Source: Halopenitus sp041821145
GTDB lineage: Archaea > Halobacteriota > Halobacteria > Halobacteriales > Haloferacaceae
DNA: 64,000 nt
NCBI RefSeq assembly: GCF_041821145.1
Contig: NZ_JBGUBC010000002.1
Coordinates: 124,001 to 188,000 of the forward strand
Direction of reading: 5' to 3'
The notes beneath the pieces were generated by a model, which ran no database searches, had not been told where the DNA came from, and worked only from the letters and a program-made list of their open reading frames with translations. Of the stretch, positions 52,733 through 61,977 are shown piece by piece (position 1 is the first letter of the stretch; each line of letters begins with the position of its first letter). A program made the translations under genes and the position numbers.

Positions 52733-53962
52733 ATGCGCTACAACTACAGGTATCGGCTCAAACCGTCCGACAAACTCCACGAGCGGTTGGCGTGGACCGT
52801 CGATACCTGCCGGCAGGTCTACAACCACTTCCTTCACCGACTCAACCGAGTAGACGGAACCTCCGCCTACTCCGAACAGTCTCTCCTTCCCGACCTCAAA
52901 CGCGAGTGGTCCGATCTAAAGGACGTTCACTCGAAGGTGCTTCAGAAAGTCGTTCAGCGGTTGTACGACAATCTCTCGACGCTGAAGGGGCGGAAGGACA
53001 ACGGCTACCGCGTCGGCGAACTACGGTGGAAGGCTCCGCAGGAATATCGCTCGATCACGTACAGTCAAACCGGCTTCAAGCTCAACAACACGAGCGGTCG
53101 GCCTGTACTCTCTCTTTCCAAGATCGGTGACATTCCGATAGTCTACCACCGCAAGGTTCCCGACGATGCCACGATCAAGGAGGTCGTTGTCAAACAGGAG
53201 TCAACGGGCGAATGGTTTGCCGTCCTCGGCATCGAAACCGAGAACGACGCGCCACCGAAGCCCGAGAACCCCGAGACGTGCGTCGGGATCGACGTGGGTA
53301 TCCTGAAGTACGCCCACGATAGCGACGGAACTGCCGTCGAAGGTCCCGACCTCTCCGAGGAACGCGAGCGGTTGGAGCGCGCACAACGCGACCTCTCGCG
53401 GAAGGAACACGGATCGGCGAACTACGAGAAGCAACAGCGCGTAGTGGCCCAACACCACGCTGACTTGAAGCGAAAGCGTCGGGACTTCCTTCACAAGCTC
53501 TCGGCGTACTACGCTCGGGAATACGACCTTGTAGCGGTCGAAGACCTCGACGCCAAGGGGTTGATGGAACTGCCGTCCAACAGTCGGAACCGAGCGGGAG
53601 CGGCGTGGGGAACGTTCCTGCGGATGTTGGAGTACAAGTGCGAACGCGAAGGCACGCACTTGGCCGCCGTCGATCCGCGAGGAACGACGAAAAAGTGTTC
53701 GAAGTGCGGTGTTTCGACCGACAAGCCGCTGTGGGTCCGCGAACACTCGTGTCCTTCATGCGGGTTCGAAGCGGACCGCGACCTCAACGCGGCGTACAAC
53801 ATCCTTTCACGCGGACTCGATCAGGTAGGGGTGGTTCACCCCGATTCAATGCCTGTGGAGACTGCGCTCCCTACGGGGACCGATTCGGTTCCTGCAAAGC
53901 GCGTCTTGGAAACAGGAAGCCCCGTCCTCAGCGAGGCCGTCAGGCCGAGCAGGGCGGGGTAG
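52733..53962 (+). CDS. tnpB: TnpB RNA-guided nuclease of an IS1341-type element
   Basis: A 409-residue TnpB. RuvC acidic residues: Asp in VGIDVGILKYA, Glu in LVAVEDLDAKGL and Asp in EADRDLNAAYNI. A zinc ribbon lies between the last two (CSKCG at about 322 and CPSCG at about 341). The N-terminal half has the helical HTH-type region RQVYNHFLHRLNRV and the OB-like wedge. All catalytic residues are present and the frame is uninterrupted, so it is probably active. The last 40 codons overlap the right-end/omega-RNA sequence, as is usual for these elements. TnpB cuts the empty donor site and so favours element retention. Confidence 0.93.
   Translation: MRYNYRYRLKPSDKLHERLAWTVDTCRQVYNHFLHRLNRVDGTSAYSEQSLLPDLKREWSDLKDVHSKVLQKVVQRLYDNLSTLKGRKDNGYRVGELRWKAPQEYRSITYSQTGFKLNNTSGRPVLSLSKIGDIPIVYHRKVPDDATIKEVVVKQESTGEWFAVLGIETENDAPPKPENPETCVGIDVGILKYAHDSDGTAVEGPDLSEERERLERAQRDLSRKEHGSANYEKQQRVVAQHHADLKRKRRDFLHKLSAYYAREYDLVAVEDLDAKGLMELPSNSRNRAGAAWGTFLRMLEYKCEREGTHLAAVDPRGTTKKCSKCGVSTDKPLWVREHSCPSCGFEADRDLNAAYNILSRGLDQVGVVHPDSMPVETALPTGTDSVPAKRVLETGSPVLSEAVRPSRAG
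53920..53962 (+). ncRNA. Putative omega-RNA 3' scaffold of tnpB
   Basis: A GC-rich hairpin at the very end of tnpB: CCCCGTCCT pairs imperfectly with AGGGCGGGG around a second small stem, GAGGCCGTCAGGCC. In this family the transcript through the right end becomes the guide RNA, with the guide read from the flanking DNA after about 53962. The 5' limit is not visible. Confidence 0.5.
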
Positions 53963-54099
53963 TTCACACGACCCGAGTCGAACGACCATCCGATCCGAAC
54001 GAGGACCTGATCCGCCAAACGACCGGATCGAACGACCATTCGAGACCGCAACGTCACTTCCGGACGCTTCTCAGAACCCGTTCCGTGGCACTCTGTAAA

Positions 54100-54912
54100 T
54101 CACGTCGTGGCGGTTTCTTCGGCGTCCGACCGCTCCTCGCTCTCCGAAGATCCGCCGTCGTTCGATCCCACGTCGGTCTCCGTCCGCTCCTCCTCGCTGA
54201 CCGTTCCTTCGAGCCGTCGTTCGGCCTCGTCCCGGTCTTCCGGATACCCGACGTCGATCCGCCATCCTTCGAGGCCGATCGCGTCGATCGTTCGGCCCGA
54301 CTGGATGAGGAGGTCGATCGCGTCCGACAGTTCATACTCCCCGCGGTCGGAGGGTTGAACGAGGTGACACGCGTGGAAGATCGCCGGCGAAAACGTGTAA
54401 AAGCCGGTCATGACCAGGTTCGAGGGTGGGTCGTCCGGCTTCTCGATCACGTCAGTGATCTCGCCATACTGGTTCGTGTCACAGACGCCGTACCGAGAGG
54501 CCTCCTCCCAGGGGACCTCCTCGACGAGGAAGGCGGCGTCCGCGCGGTCCTCCCGTTGGCGGCGGACGACGTCCTGGAGGTTGGCGTCGAAGATGTTGTC
54601 CCCGAGGATGAGCATGAAGTCGTCCTCGATGTGCTCTTCGACGGTCAAGAGGGCATGAGCAAGTCCCTTGGCCTCGCGCTGGTGGGCATAGGTGATCGGA
54701 ATGTTCTCGTAGGTGTCGCCATAGTGGTCGATGATGACCTCCTTTTTGTAGCCGACCACGACGACGAGTTCGTCCGCGCCGAGATCGATGAGCTGATCGA
54801 AACAATGGGTGAGAATGGGATCGTCGGCGACCTCGACCATCCCCTTCGGTTTGTCGTCGGTCAGGGGTCGCAGCCGCGTCCCCTGACCTGCCGCGAGCAC
54901 GACTGCCTTCAT
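54100..54912 (-). CDS. Sugar-1-phosphate nucleotidyltransferase (AglF/RfbA-like)
   Basis: A 270-residue nucleotidyltransferase. N-terminal signature VVLAAGQGTRLRPLTDDKPKGMV, the metal site LILGDNIFDANL, VIEKPDDPPSNLVMTGFYTF and a C-terminal GWRIDVGYPEDRDEAERRL. It joins a sugar-1-phosphate to an NTP; AglF in Haloferax, a UTP-glucose-1-phosphate uridylyltransferase of the N-glycosylation pathway, is the nearest archaeal parallel. The last 35 residues are an acidic Ser/Glu tail. TATA aatatataaa lies about 25 nt before the ATG. Confidence 0.88.
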   Translation of the reverse strand: MKAVVLAAGQGTRLRPLTDDKPKGMVEVADDPILTHCFDQLIDLGADELVVVVGYKKEVIIDHYGDTYENIPITYAHQREAKGLAHALLTVEEHIEDDFMLILGDNIFDANLQDVVRRQREDRADAAFLVEEVPWEEASRYGVCDTNQYGEITDVIEKPDDPPSNLVMTGFYTFSPAIFHACHLVQPSDRGEYELSDAIDLLIQSGRTIDAIGLEGWRIDVGYPEDRDEAERRLEGTVSEEERTETDVGSNDGGSSESEERSDAEETATT

Positions 54913-55102
54913 ACGACTTCGATCGAGCCGTCCGTTTATATATTCGTGGGTGCGGGCCCGATCAGTCCGATCGACGCCTCACACAGCGCCGACGTGTCCG
55001 GAGGTCTCCGGAGTCCATCGTCACGGGTTCGAAGACGACCGCCGACCCGGGTTCCGGCGAGGATACAACACCTATATGGTTCCGACGACACACCTGCAGG
55101 TA

Positions 55103-56287
55103 ATGAACGGGAATCGGTTCGGTCGTCTCTTTCAGCTGACGACCTACGGCGAGAGCCACGGTGAAGCGATGGGCGTGACGGTATCCGGATGCCCCGCCGG
55201 CGTCGAGCTTGAGGAATCGATAATCCAACGCGACCTCGACCGACGCAAGCCGGGCCAATCAATGATCACGACTTCCCGGGGCGAACCCGATGAAGTGACG
55301 ATCAACTCGGGCGTCCAGGATGGCTACACGACGGGAACTCCGATCGGAATGGTGATCCAGAACAAGGACCCACAATCGGGCAAATACGAGCCATACGTCA
55401 CTGCTCCACGACCCTCTCACGGCGATTACACGTACTCCGCGAAATTCGGCACGCGAAACTGGGGCGGCGGCGGGCGGTCGTCCGCGCGCGAGACGGTGAA
55501 CTGGGTGGCCGCGGGCGCGGTCGCGAAGGCGGTTCTCGAGGCGTCCGACCACGACGTCGAGATCAAAGGCCACGTCAACCGGGTCGGCGACATCGAAGCG
55601 CCGGAAATCTCCTTCGAGGATATCCTCGAACATTCCGAGGAGAACGACGTTCGCTGTGGCCATCCCGAAACCGCAGAACGAATGCAGGAACTGATCGCCG
55701 ATTATCAGGAGCGCGGCGACTCGATCGGCGGGTCGATCTACTTCGAGGCCCGCGGCGTTCCCCGGGGGCTCGGCGCGCCGCGATTCGACGGCGTTCCGTC
55801 CCGGTTAGGGCAGGCAATGATGTCGATTCCGGCCACCACCGCCTTTGAGTTCGGGCTCGGGACCGACGCCGCCGAAGTGACCGGCAAAGAACGCAACGAG
55901 GACTGGGCGTTCGATGAAGGGGATCACCCGGAAACCGTGAGCGAGGAGGGCGATCCGGTGCCGGTCGGAAACGATCACGGCGGCCTCCAGGGCGGGATCA
56001 CGACCGGCGAGCCGATCTACGGCGAGGTGACGTGGCACGCGCCGACCTCGATCCCGAAAAAACAGCACACCGTGGACTGGGAGACCGGCGAGGAGAAGGA
56101 GATCCAGGTCGTCGGTCGACATGACCCCGTCCTTCCGCCGCGGGCAGTCCCCGTCGTCGAGGCGATGTTGTACGTAACCGTGCTCGATTTCATGCTGCTT
56201 GGCGGGCGCATCAATCCCGATCGCGTCGACGATCGACCCGGACAGTACGACACTGGGTACCACCCGAGCAGTCCGCGAAAGGAATAA
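55103..56287 (+). CDS. aroC: Chorismate synthase
   Basis: The last common step of aromatic amino acid synthesis, from EPSP to chorismate, with reduced FMN as cofactor. The 394-residue protein has all three classic signatures: GESHGEAMGVTVSGCPAG near the N-terminus, the GGGGRSSARETVNWVAAGA type segment around residue 125, and the later RHDPVLPPRAVPVVEAML. The start MNGNRFGRLFQLTTYGESHG is preferred because the TATA acctatatgg is about 28 nt upstream. Divergent from the nucleotidyltransferase gene. Confidence 0.97.
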   Translation: MNGNRFGRLFQLTTYGESHGEAMGVTVSGCPAGVELEESIIQRDLDRRKPGQSMITTSRGEPDEVTINSGVQDGYTTGTPIGMVIQNKDPQSGKYEPYVTAPRPSHGDYTYSAKFGTRNWGGGGRSSARETVNWVAAGAVAKAVLEASDHDVEIKGHVNRVGDIEAPEISFEDILEHSEENDVRCGHPETAERMQELIADYQERGDSIGGSIYFEARGVPRGLGAPRFDGVPSRLGQAMMSIPATTAFEFGLGTDAAEVTGKERNEDWAFDEGDHPETVSEEGDPVPVGNDHGGLQGGITTGEPIYGEVTWHAPTSIPKKQHTVDWETGEEKEIQVVGRHDPVLPPRAVPVVEAMLYVTVLDFMLLGGRINPDRVDDRPGQYDTGYHPSSPRKE

Positions 56288-56337
56288 CGACTCCGCGCCG
56301 GCTTCTTCCCCGGCTTCTCCCTTCAGCTCACCCGATC

Positions 56338-58164
56338 CTACGAGTCCGCGTATCCGCCCGAATTCTCTCGTTCCTCGTCGGCGCCCCGACCGGTTTCTGG
56401 ATCGGCGTCGACGTCCTCGTTCCGATCGTCCGCATCGACGTCCTCGTTCCGATCGTCTGAGGCATCCGAGTCCGGTGCCGGCTCAGGATCGGCCGGCTCG
56501 AATCCGGCCTCGTCGAAGTCGAATTCCGGGACCTCGATCGATGTCCCTTCCTCGATCAGCGTCGCCCTCGCAGCCTCGCGGTCCACCGTCCCGGAGACCG
56601 TTCGCGGGAGTTCGTCCTGGTAGGCGATGGCACGAGGCATCTTGAACGCGGAGAGTTGCGATCGGGCGTGTTCTAAGAGATCGTGTTCGTCGATCGGCGA
56701 CCGGTCATCGGACTCGGAATCGGTGTCGGTCTTTTCGGACTCGGAATCGACCACATCGCCGTCGCTACTCGATCCGTTCCCATCTGCTGACCCGTCGACC
56801 TCCTGGCCATCGCCGTTGGGTGCGTTTCGATCGTCATCCGGGACGATCAGCGCCCCGACACGTTCGCCCCACATCTCATCCGGGACTCCGGCGACCGCAA
56901 CGTCGAGAACCGCGGGATGCGAATGGAGGACGTCGGCCACCTCCCCCGGCTCGACGTTCTCCCCGCCGGTGATGATCCGATCGTCGAGCCGGTTGAGTAC
57001 GTAAACGTATCCGTCCGTATCGATCCGGCCGGCGTCGCCAGTATGGAACCCGAGCGGACCGAATGCCTCCGCGGTCGACTCCGGCTGGTCGTAGTATCTC
57101 GGCGTGACCGTCGGTCCGGAGACGACTATCTCGCCGACATCCCCTGGTTCGACGGGATTGCCAGTGTCGTCGACCACGCTCAGATCGTTCCAGAGGAGGG
57201 GCCTGCCGACGGTTCCGAGATGATCGAAGGCCTCCTCGGGAGTCGCGGTCGCGATCTGGGAGGCCGTCTCGGTCATCCCGTAGGTCGGATAGACGGGGAT
57301 CGAGTAGTTCTCACAGCGCTTGAGGAGTTGATCGCTTGCGGGCGCGCCACCGAGAAGGACCGTTCGTAGCGAGTCCGAAAGCGTCCCGCGGCTGTCGAGC
57401 ATCCGCGTGAGCATTGTCGGGACGAGCGAGACGCCGGTGACGTCGTACTGATCGATATCGTCGGCCGCCTCTCCCGGGGCGAACTCCTCCCGAAGGACGA
57501 GCGTGGTCCCGTAAAGTACCGTCCGGAAGACGGGCGAGAGCCCGCCGGCGTGATGAAGCGGGAGGGTGACAAGCCAGCAGTCGTCCGGTCGCACGCCAAG
57601 CCGGAACGCGGAGGCGATAGCGGAGAAGAACACGTTTTCGGCGGTTATCTCGACGGGCTTGGGTTGGCCGCTGGTCCCGGAGGTGAAAAGCAGACACAAC
57701 GGCTCCTCGAGCGTCCAGGTCGGTTCCTCGACCGGCTTGGGGTCGGCGTCGTGGATCGCGATGACGTCATCGTGATCCGGTTCGTCGACGGAGAGAACGC
57801 GGACGGACGAGTTCCCGAGCGCCTCGAACGCCGTCACTTCCGTTTCGGAACCACAGACGACGACGTCCGGGTCGGCTCGTTCGGTGCGGGCGGCGATCTC
57901 TCGTGGTGTGAGGTCGTGGCCGATCGGAACGAGGGTCGCGCCGAGCCGCATCGCGGCGTGCACCAGTCCGACGTAGCCCACGCACGGCGAGAGATGAATC
58001 CCGAGACGGGTCGTCCTGTCGACGTCAAGTGCCGCGAGACGGCCGGCGGTCTCACCGACCAATCGATCGAGGTCCGCGTAGCTCCATGATTCCCCATCGG
58101 CCGCACGCACGAGTGCGGTCGCGTTCGGCGTCGCGGCGACGCGGTGGGAAAGCCAGTCGCGCAT
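56338..58164 (-). CDS. menE: 2-succinylbenzoate--CoA ligase
   Basis: Adenylate-forming ligase of menaquinone synthesis. The 608-residue protein has ATP motifs CLLFTSGTSGQPKPVEIT, YPTYGMTETASQIA and GFHTGDAGRIDTDGYVYVLNRLDD, and a C-terminal Lys region (PRAIAYQDELPRTVSGTVDR). Two oddities: a 55-residue acidic, Ser/Asp-rich insert (about 450-510) inside the C-terminal domain, and a disordered acidic tail of about 60 residues with a 9-residue tandem repeat (DDRNEDVDA). The core is otherwise complete. Gene order here does not include other men genes. Confidence 0.9.
   Translation of the reverse strand: MRDWLSHRVAATPNATALVRAADGESWSYADLDRLVGETAGRLAALDVDRTTRLGIHLSPCVGYVGLVHAAMRLGATLVPIGHDLTPREIAARTERADPDVVVCGSETEVTAFEALGNSSVRVLSVDEPDHDDVIAIHDADPKPVEEPTWTLEEPLCLLFTSGTSGQPKPVEITAENVFFSAIASAFRLGVRPDDCWLVTLPLHHAGGLSPVFRTVLYGTTLVLREEFAPGEAADDIDQYDVTGVSLVPTMLTRMLDSRGTLSDSLRTVLLGGAPASDQLLKRCENYSIPVYPTYGMTETASQIATATPEEAFDHLGTVGRPLLWNDLSVVDDTGNPVEPGDVGEIVVSGPTVTPRYYDQPESTAEAFGPLGFHTGDAGRIDTDGYVYVLNRLDDRIITGGENVEPGEVADVLHSHPAVLDVAVAGVPDEMWGERVGALIVPDDDRNAPNGDGQEVDGSADGNGSSSDGDVVDSESEKTDTDSESDDRSPIDEHDLLEHARSQLSAFKMPRAIAYQDELPRTVSGTVDREAARATLIEEGTSIEVPEFDFDEAGFEPADPEPAPDSDASDDRNEDVDADDRNEDVDADPETGRGADEERENSGGYADS
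56408..56457 (-). repeat. 27-bp tandem repeat in the menE tail
   Basis: Two 23-bp identical segments (56408-56430, 56435-56457) with a 27-bp period encode DDRNEDVDA twice. Strain-to-strain length variation is expected. Confidence 0.7.
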
Positions 58165-58292
58165 AGTCCGGGTATATCGGGGAGTCCCTATTGTCTTGTG
58201 ATCGTCGCCCGAGCATGGTGATCGTTGTCCGAGCGGCCGGTGCAGCTAGAACGGGGTTCAGAGAGCGGATTCAACTCGTTCGTTCAAGGTGA

Positions 58293-58721
58293 CTACTCCT
58301 CGTGTCGGACGGTAAGAACCGGAACGTCGGCGGTTCGAACGACGCGTTCGGTGACCGACCCGAGCAGGTAGCGATCGAGGCCCTGCCGGCCGTGTGTTCC
58401 CATCACGATCAGGTCGATATCGTTGTCCTCGACGTACTCCAGGATCGTCCGATAGGCGGTTCCGTGGACGACGCTCGTAACGGTCTCGACGCCGGACTCC
58501 TCGGCCGTCTTGGAGACGCGTTCTGTGGCTTCCTCTCCCTCCGATTCCAGTGCCTCGACGACGATCTCCGAACCAGCCTCAAGCGTCGAATAGGCCGAGC
58601 CGTCGACGACGTACAGCGCGTGAACGCGGGCGTCGTATTGATCTGCCAGGTCGATCGCGTGCTCGATCGCGGCGTCGGCCGCCGGGCTGCCATCGGTGGG
58701 GACAAGGATCTGATCGTACAT
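58293..58721 (-). CDS. Universal stress protein (UspA family)
   Basis: A 142-residue single UspA domain. N-terminal ILVPTDGSPAADAAIEHAI and the C-terminal nucleotide motif IVMGTHGRQGLDRYLLGSVTERVVR (G-2x-G-9x-G-S/T) indicate an ATP-binding member. Role in stress survival by family; the trigger is unknown. Haloarchaea carry many paralogs. Confidence 0.94.
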   Translation of the reverse strand: MYDQILVPTDGSPAADAAIEHAIDLADQYDARVHALYVVDGSAYSTLEAGSEIVVEALESEGEEATERVSKTAEESGVETVTSVVHGTAYRTILEYVEDNDIDLIVMGTHGRQGLDRYLLGSVTERVVRTADVPVLTVRHEE

Positions 58722-58924
58722 CTCGGTTCGGCGTACGCAGCCGATCGATTAAAAACCACCCGTCGCGGACGCCATTGCGGATGGGCGCCTCCCGAAGGGA
58801 GACGGAATCTGGGGCGCGGTCGGAGTCGCTTCCCGCGATGCGATCCTTCACGCTCGATCTCACGCTATCGCCCCGGACTCGGTCGAACGAGTTGGACACT
58901 CCGAATTCGGCCGAACGACCCGAA

Positions 58925-59767
58925 TCACTCCGGGTTCGGTCGGACGAGCCGCATGTCTCCGCGTGCGCGCAGGGTTCCCTCGACATCGGCGCCCTCGTGG
59001 ATCAGCAGATCTCCCCCGGAAACGTCGCCGAGTACGCATGCACCGGGTTCAAGCGTCACCGTTCCCTGGCTCGTCGTCACGTCGCCGTGGATCGTCGTTC
59101 CTTCGCCGACGGAGACGTCACCGCGGGCACGCAGGGACCCGAAGAGAACGGTATCACAACCCACGTCGATCGTCCGAGCGCGGACGTTGCCGTGGAGCCG
59201 ACAGTCGTCGCCGATCGTCGCCGGCGTCGAGACGCGCCAGGAGTCGTCGGAGACGTCAGCGTTTTTCGGGATCGAAAGCGGCGTTCGAACGTCCTCCTCG
59301 TCGGAAAGCGCCATCGCGAGCTCATCGGCCGCTTCGGCCTCGCCGGCACGAAGTAGCTGTGAGAGGACGATGAAATAAAACACGATGGTCGGAATCGGAT
59401 TTCGGACGACGATCCAACCGTTCGCTTCGAAGCCTTCCTCAACGTCGACGTCGTCGCCGATGTCGAGGTCACCGGAGACCATCAGTCGGCCGCCGATATG
59501 GACGCGCTCGCCGAGATAGGCGTCCTCGCCGACGAGGACGTTCCCGTCGATGTCACACCAGGTGTCGAGCCGACAGTCGCCCGACGCCTCGATGTCGCCG
59601 CCGACGCTGGCTCGTTCGTCGGCGACCACGGTCCGGCCGCGCACGCCGAATTCGACGGTCGCCTGGCCGCCGATCAACACGTCGCCGTCGGTCACGAGGT
59701 CGTGCTCTTCGACGGTCGTTTCCGACGGGACGGAGAGTTCCTCGATCGGATCGCCACGAAACGGCAC
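58925..59767 (-). CDS. Bactofilin-like polymer-forming protein
   Basis: A 280-residue beta-helix protein made of hexapeptide-like turns (VLIGGQATVEFGVRGRTVV, GERVHIGGRLMVSGDLDIGD, GTVTLEPGACVLGDVSGGDL). It matches the bactofilin/DUF583 group, which form filaments in bacteria; haloarchaeal homologs are largely unstudied. An unusual hydrophobic segment, NPIPTIVFYFIVLSQLLRAG (about 125-145), interrupts the two helix halves and could attach the filament to the membrane. TATA-like cttatacc on the minus strand about 25 nt before the ATG. Confidence 0.85.
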   Translation of the reverse strand: MPFRGDPIEELSVPSETTVEEHDLVTDGDVLIGGQATVEFGVRGRTVVADERASVGGDIEASGDCRLDTWCDIDGNVLVGEDAYLGERVHIGGRLMVSGDLDIGDDVDVEEGFEANGWIVVRNPIPTIVFYFIVLSQLLRAGEAEAADELAMALSDEEDVRTPLSIPKNADVSDDSWRVSTPATIGDDCRLHGNVRARTIDVGCDTVLFGSLRARGDVSVGEGTTIHGDVTTSQGTVTLEPGACVLGDVSGGDLLIHEGADVEGTLRARGDMRLVRPNPE

Positions 59768-59967
59768 GTCCGGTCACAGACAGCGCGACGGTATAAGTGA
59801 AACGGGGCGTCCGACGGACGGCGGACGTGATTGGTCGTCGGTCTCGTACTGGTCGGCGACGACGGGGGTACTGACTGCGTGAGCGACGACTTCGATCTTC
59901 GCTTCCCCTGAGCCGTGGAACCGGCGCGAACCGTAAGGTGGTTGGTCCCGGATCGCGGCTTCCCGAT

Positions 59968-60654
59968 ATGGTTCCACCGCTGGTGCTCGACATCGACGGC
60001 ACGTTGACGACGCCGGACCACCGCGTTGACCGTCGAGTCTTCGAGATCCTCCCGAACTGGGAAGCGCCGGTCGTGTTCGCCACGGGCAAGGCATTCCCGT
60101 ATCCGGTCGCACTCGCGCACTTTCTGGGGCTCCCCGAGACGGTCATCGCTGAGAATGGCGGCGTGATCCACGCCGACGGGGTCACGGAATTCGCCGGTGA
60201 TCCGGATGCCTGCTGGGCGGTCGCAGAGGAGTTCATCGAACGCGGCGGCGATCTGGGATGGGGCGGGCGGACGACGGTCAACCGCTGGCGCGAGACGGAG
60301 GTCGCCGTCTCGATGGATGCCGACGAGGAACTGCTTCGCGAGATCGCCGCCGATCACGGACAGACAGTCGTCGACACCGGCTATGCCTATCACGTCAAAT
60401 CGCCGGACGTGTCGAAGGGGTCCGCCTTCGAAACGCTCTGTGAGGAGTATCGGTATGACCCCGACCGATTCGTCGCGATCGGCGACAGCGAAAACGATGT
60501 ATCGACCTTCGAGGCCGCTGGCGAGTCCTATGCGGTCGCAAACGCCGATTCCGTCGCGCGCGAGGCTGCCGACGATGTCCTCTCGGAGGGACACATGGAC
60601 GGAACCGCGAGCGTGCTCGAACGACTGTTGACGGAAGCCGGACCCGATCGGTAG
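59968..60654 (+). CDS. Phosphoglycolate phosphatase (archaeal HAD type)
   Basis: A 228-residue HAD phosphatase of the TA0175/archaeal phosphoglycolate phosphatase family. Motif I LVLDIDGTLTTPDHRVD, motif II VFATGKAFPYP, Lys motif in SPDVSKGSAFETLCEEY, and motif IV AIGDSENDVSTFEAAG. Start at MVPPLVLDIDGT; the ten codons upstream add no family sequence. Salvages 2-phosphoglycolate or acts on other small phosphates. Confidence 0.93.
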   Translation: MVPPLVLDIDGTLTTPDHRVDRRVFEILPNWEAPVVFATGKAFPYPVALAHFLGLPETVIAENGGVIHADGVTEFAGDPDACWAVAEEFIERGGDLGWGGRTTVNRWRETEVAVSMDADEELLREIAADHGQTVVDTGYAYHVKSPDVSKGSAFETLCEEYRYDPDRFVAIGDSENDVSTFEAAGESYAVANADSVAREAADDVLSEGHMDGTASVLERLLTEAGPDR

Positions 60655-60722
60655 CCGATTCTCGAACTCGAACTCGCGGCGAGAACCCACGGGCATCGCG
60701 TCCGACTCGACCGACGTCGGAC

Positions 60723-60902
60723 TCAGACGTCCACGTCCGCGTCCTCGAAGGGGATGAATTCGCCGTTTATGTCCCACTCGTGAATGCAGAACGTGTCACC
60801 GGGCTCTTCGACACGCCAGCTCTCTCGATCGTCGTCCCAGCGCTCGCTACGCCCACATATCTCACAGACTCGCTCGCTCGGGGTTCGAAGCGTCGACGTC
60901 AT
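60723..60902 (-). CDS. HEWD family small zinc protein
   Basis: A 59-residue haloarchaeal protein containing the HEWDINGEF motif that names the family, a zinc-type CEICGRSERW pair near residue 13 and a later Cys in DTFCIHEWD. It starts at MTSTLRTPSERVC; an upstream start would add a non-acidic stretch. Function unknown. Confidence 0.85.
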   Translation of the reverse strand: MTSTLRTPSERVCEICGRSERWDDDRESWRVEEPGDTFCIHEWDINGEFIPFEDADVDV

Positions 60903-61032
60903 ACGTACGTGAGGGACCCGCAAGCAAAAAAATCCCTCCATCGGCAGGGGCGGTCGTCCCGTCACCATCGTCCCACCGATGTCACTCCATCACTGTCGCC
61001 TCGATCACTGATCGAACGGAGGACGACCGTTC

Positions 61033-61977
61033 TCAGTATTCGATCGCACCCGAGTACCGGTCCAGAAGCAGGACTGCGGCGGCACCGAACGCGGCGGCCC
61101 CCACGAATCCCGGAGCGACCGCCCCCCAGGTGGCACCGGTCTCCGCGAGCGTCCGGTCGACCTCGAGGATCGGCGCGCGGAGGGCGCCGACGATCAGGCT
61201 CACGAGGAAGGCAATGGTCGCCGCTCGGCGGTGCTCCAACGCGCGTCGAACAGTATGTGCGACCGTGAACAGGCCGACCACCGCGCCGGCGAGGAAGACG
61301 ATTACCGGTGGTGCAGCCTTGATCACCGGTTCAAGGTCGCCCGCGACGGCCACAGCGGCAAGCCCGTCGATAAACGTCGAGAGCGCACCGGTCATCCGTT
61401 CGTACTGGCCGAGAATCACGAGCAGAAGCGACCCGGAGATGCCGGGCAGCACCATCGCGCTTACAGCGATCATCCCGGCGAGGAAAACGATCGCGAGACC
61501 GCCGTCAAGCACGGTCTCGGCGTACCCGGAGGTCAGGAACGCGGCGAGAAATCCCGCGGCCGCCGCGAGCTTGCGTCCGGTCGTCGAGAGATCGACGCCG
61601 GATCGAAGCACGACCGCCGAGGCGGCGATCAGCCCGAAGAAGAACCCGAAGGTGCCGACCGGTGACGTCTCGAGCAGGTAGTCGACGACCTGGAGGACGG
61701 TCACGATCGCGCTCGCGATCCCCAGCCCCAACACGACTAGAAACGGCCCGTCCATATCGAGGAATGCCGCGCGTGCATCAGGAAGGTTTGCGGGCTTCAC
61801 ACCGCCGAGAACGCGTCGGATACGGTCCGGATCGATCGCGGTGATCGCGGCGATGAGCCGCTCATAGATCCCCGTGATCAAGGCGATCGTGCCGCCGGAA
61901 ACGCCGGGGACCGCGTCGGCACACCCCATCGCGACACCGCGAAGGTAGACGCCGATCCACTCGCGCGTGTCGACCAT
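61033..61977 (-). CDS. DUF368 membrane protein (putative polyprenyl-phosphate translocase)
   Basis: A 314-residue protein with about nine membrane spans. Family motifs: GVAMGCADAVPGVSGGTIALITGIYERLI at the start, repeated as AVSAMVLPGISGSLLLVILGQYERMTGAL in the middle, an inverted-repeat signature of the family. In bacteria DUF368 (PopT) recycles undecaprenyl phosphate across the membrane. Its ATG follows the aglB stop with no gap (TAA then ATG), so it is translated with AglB, and a role in dolichyl-phosphate recycling for N-glycosylation is a natural inference. Confidence 0.88.
   Translation of the reverse strand: MVDTREWIGVYLRGVAMGCADAVPGVSGGTIALITGIYERLIAAITAIDPDRIRRVLGGVKPANLPDARAAFLDMDGPFLVVLGLGIASAIVTVLQVVDYLLETSPVGTFGFFFGLIAASAVVLRSGVDLSTTGRKLAAAAGFLAAFLTSGYAETVLDGGLAIVFLAGMIAVSAMVLPGISGSLLLVILGQYERMTGALSTFIDGLAAVAVAGDLEPVIKAAPPVIVFLAGAVVGLFTVAHTVRRALEHRRAATIAFLVSLIVGALRAPILEVDRTLAETGATWGAVAPGFVGAAAFGAAAVLLLDRYSGAIEY

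Larger units (their letters stand above)
52555..53985 (+). mobile_element. IS1341-type element (IS200/IS605 group, TnpB only)
   Basis: A DUF2080 accessory gene plus tnpB, followed by a GC-rich right-end hairpin (CCCCGTCCT...AGGGCGGGG, about 53923-53959). The probable left end carries a perfect 8-bp inverted repeat, GTATCTAC-gag-GTAGATAC, at 52563-52581. No tnpA is present, so movement would need TnpA in trans. End points are approximate. Confidence 0.7.
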
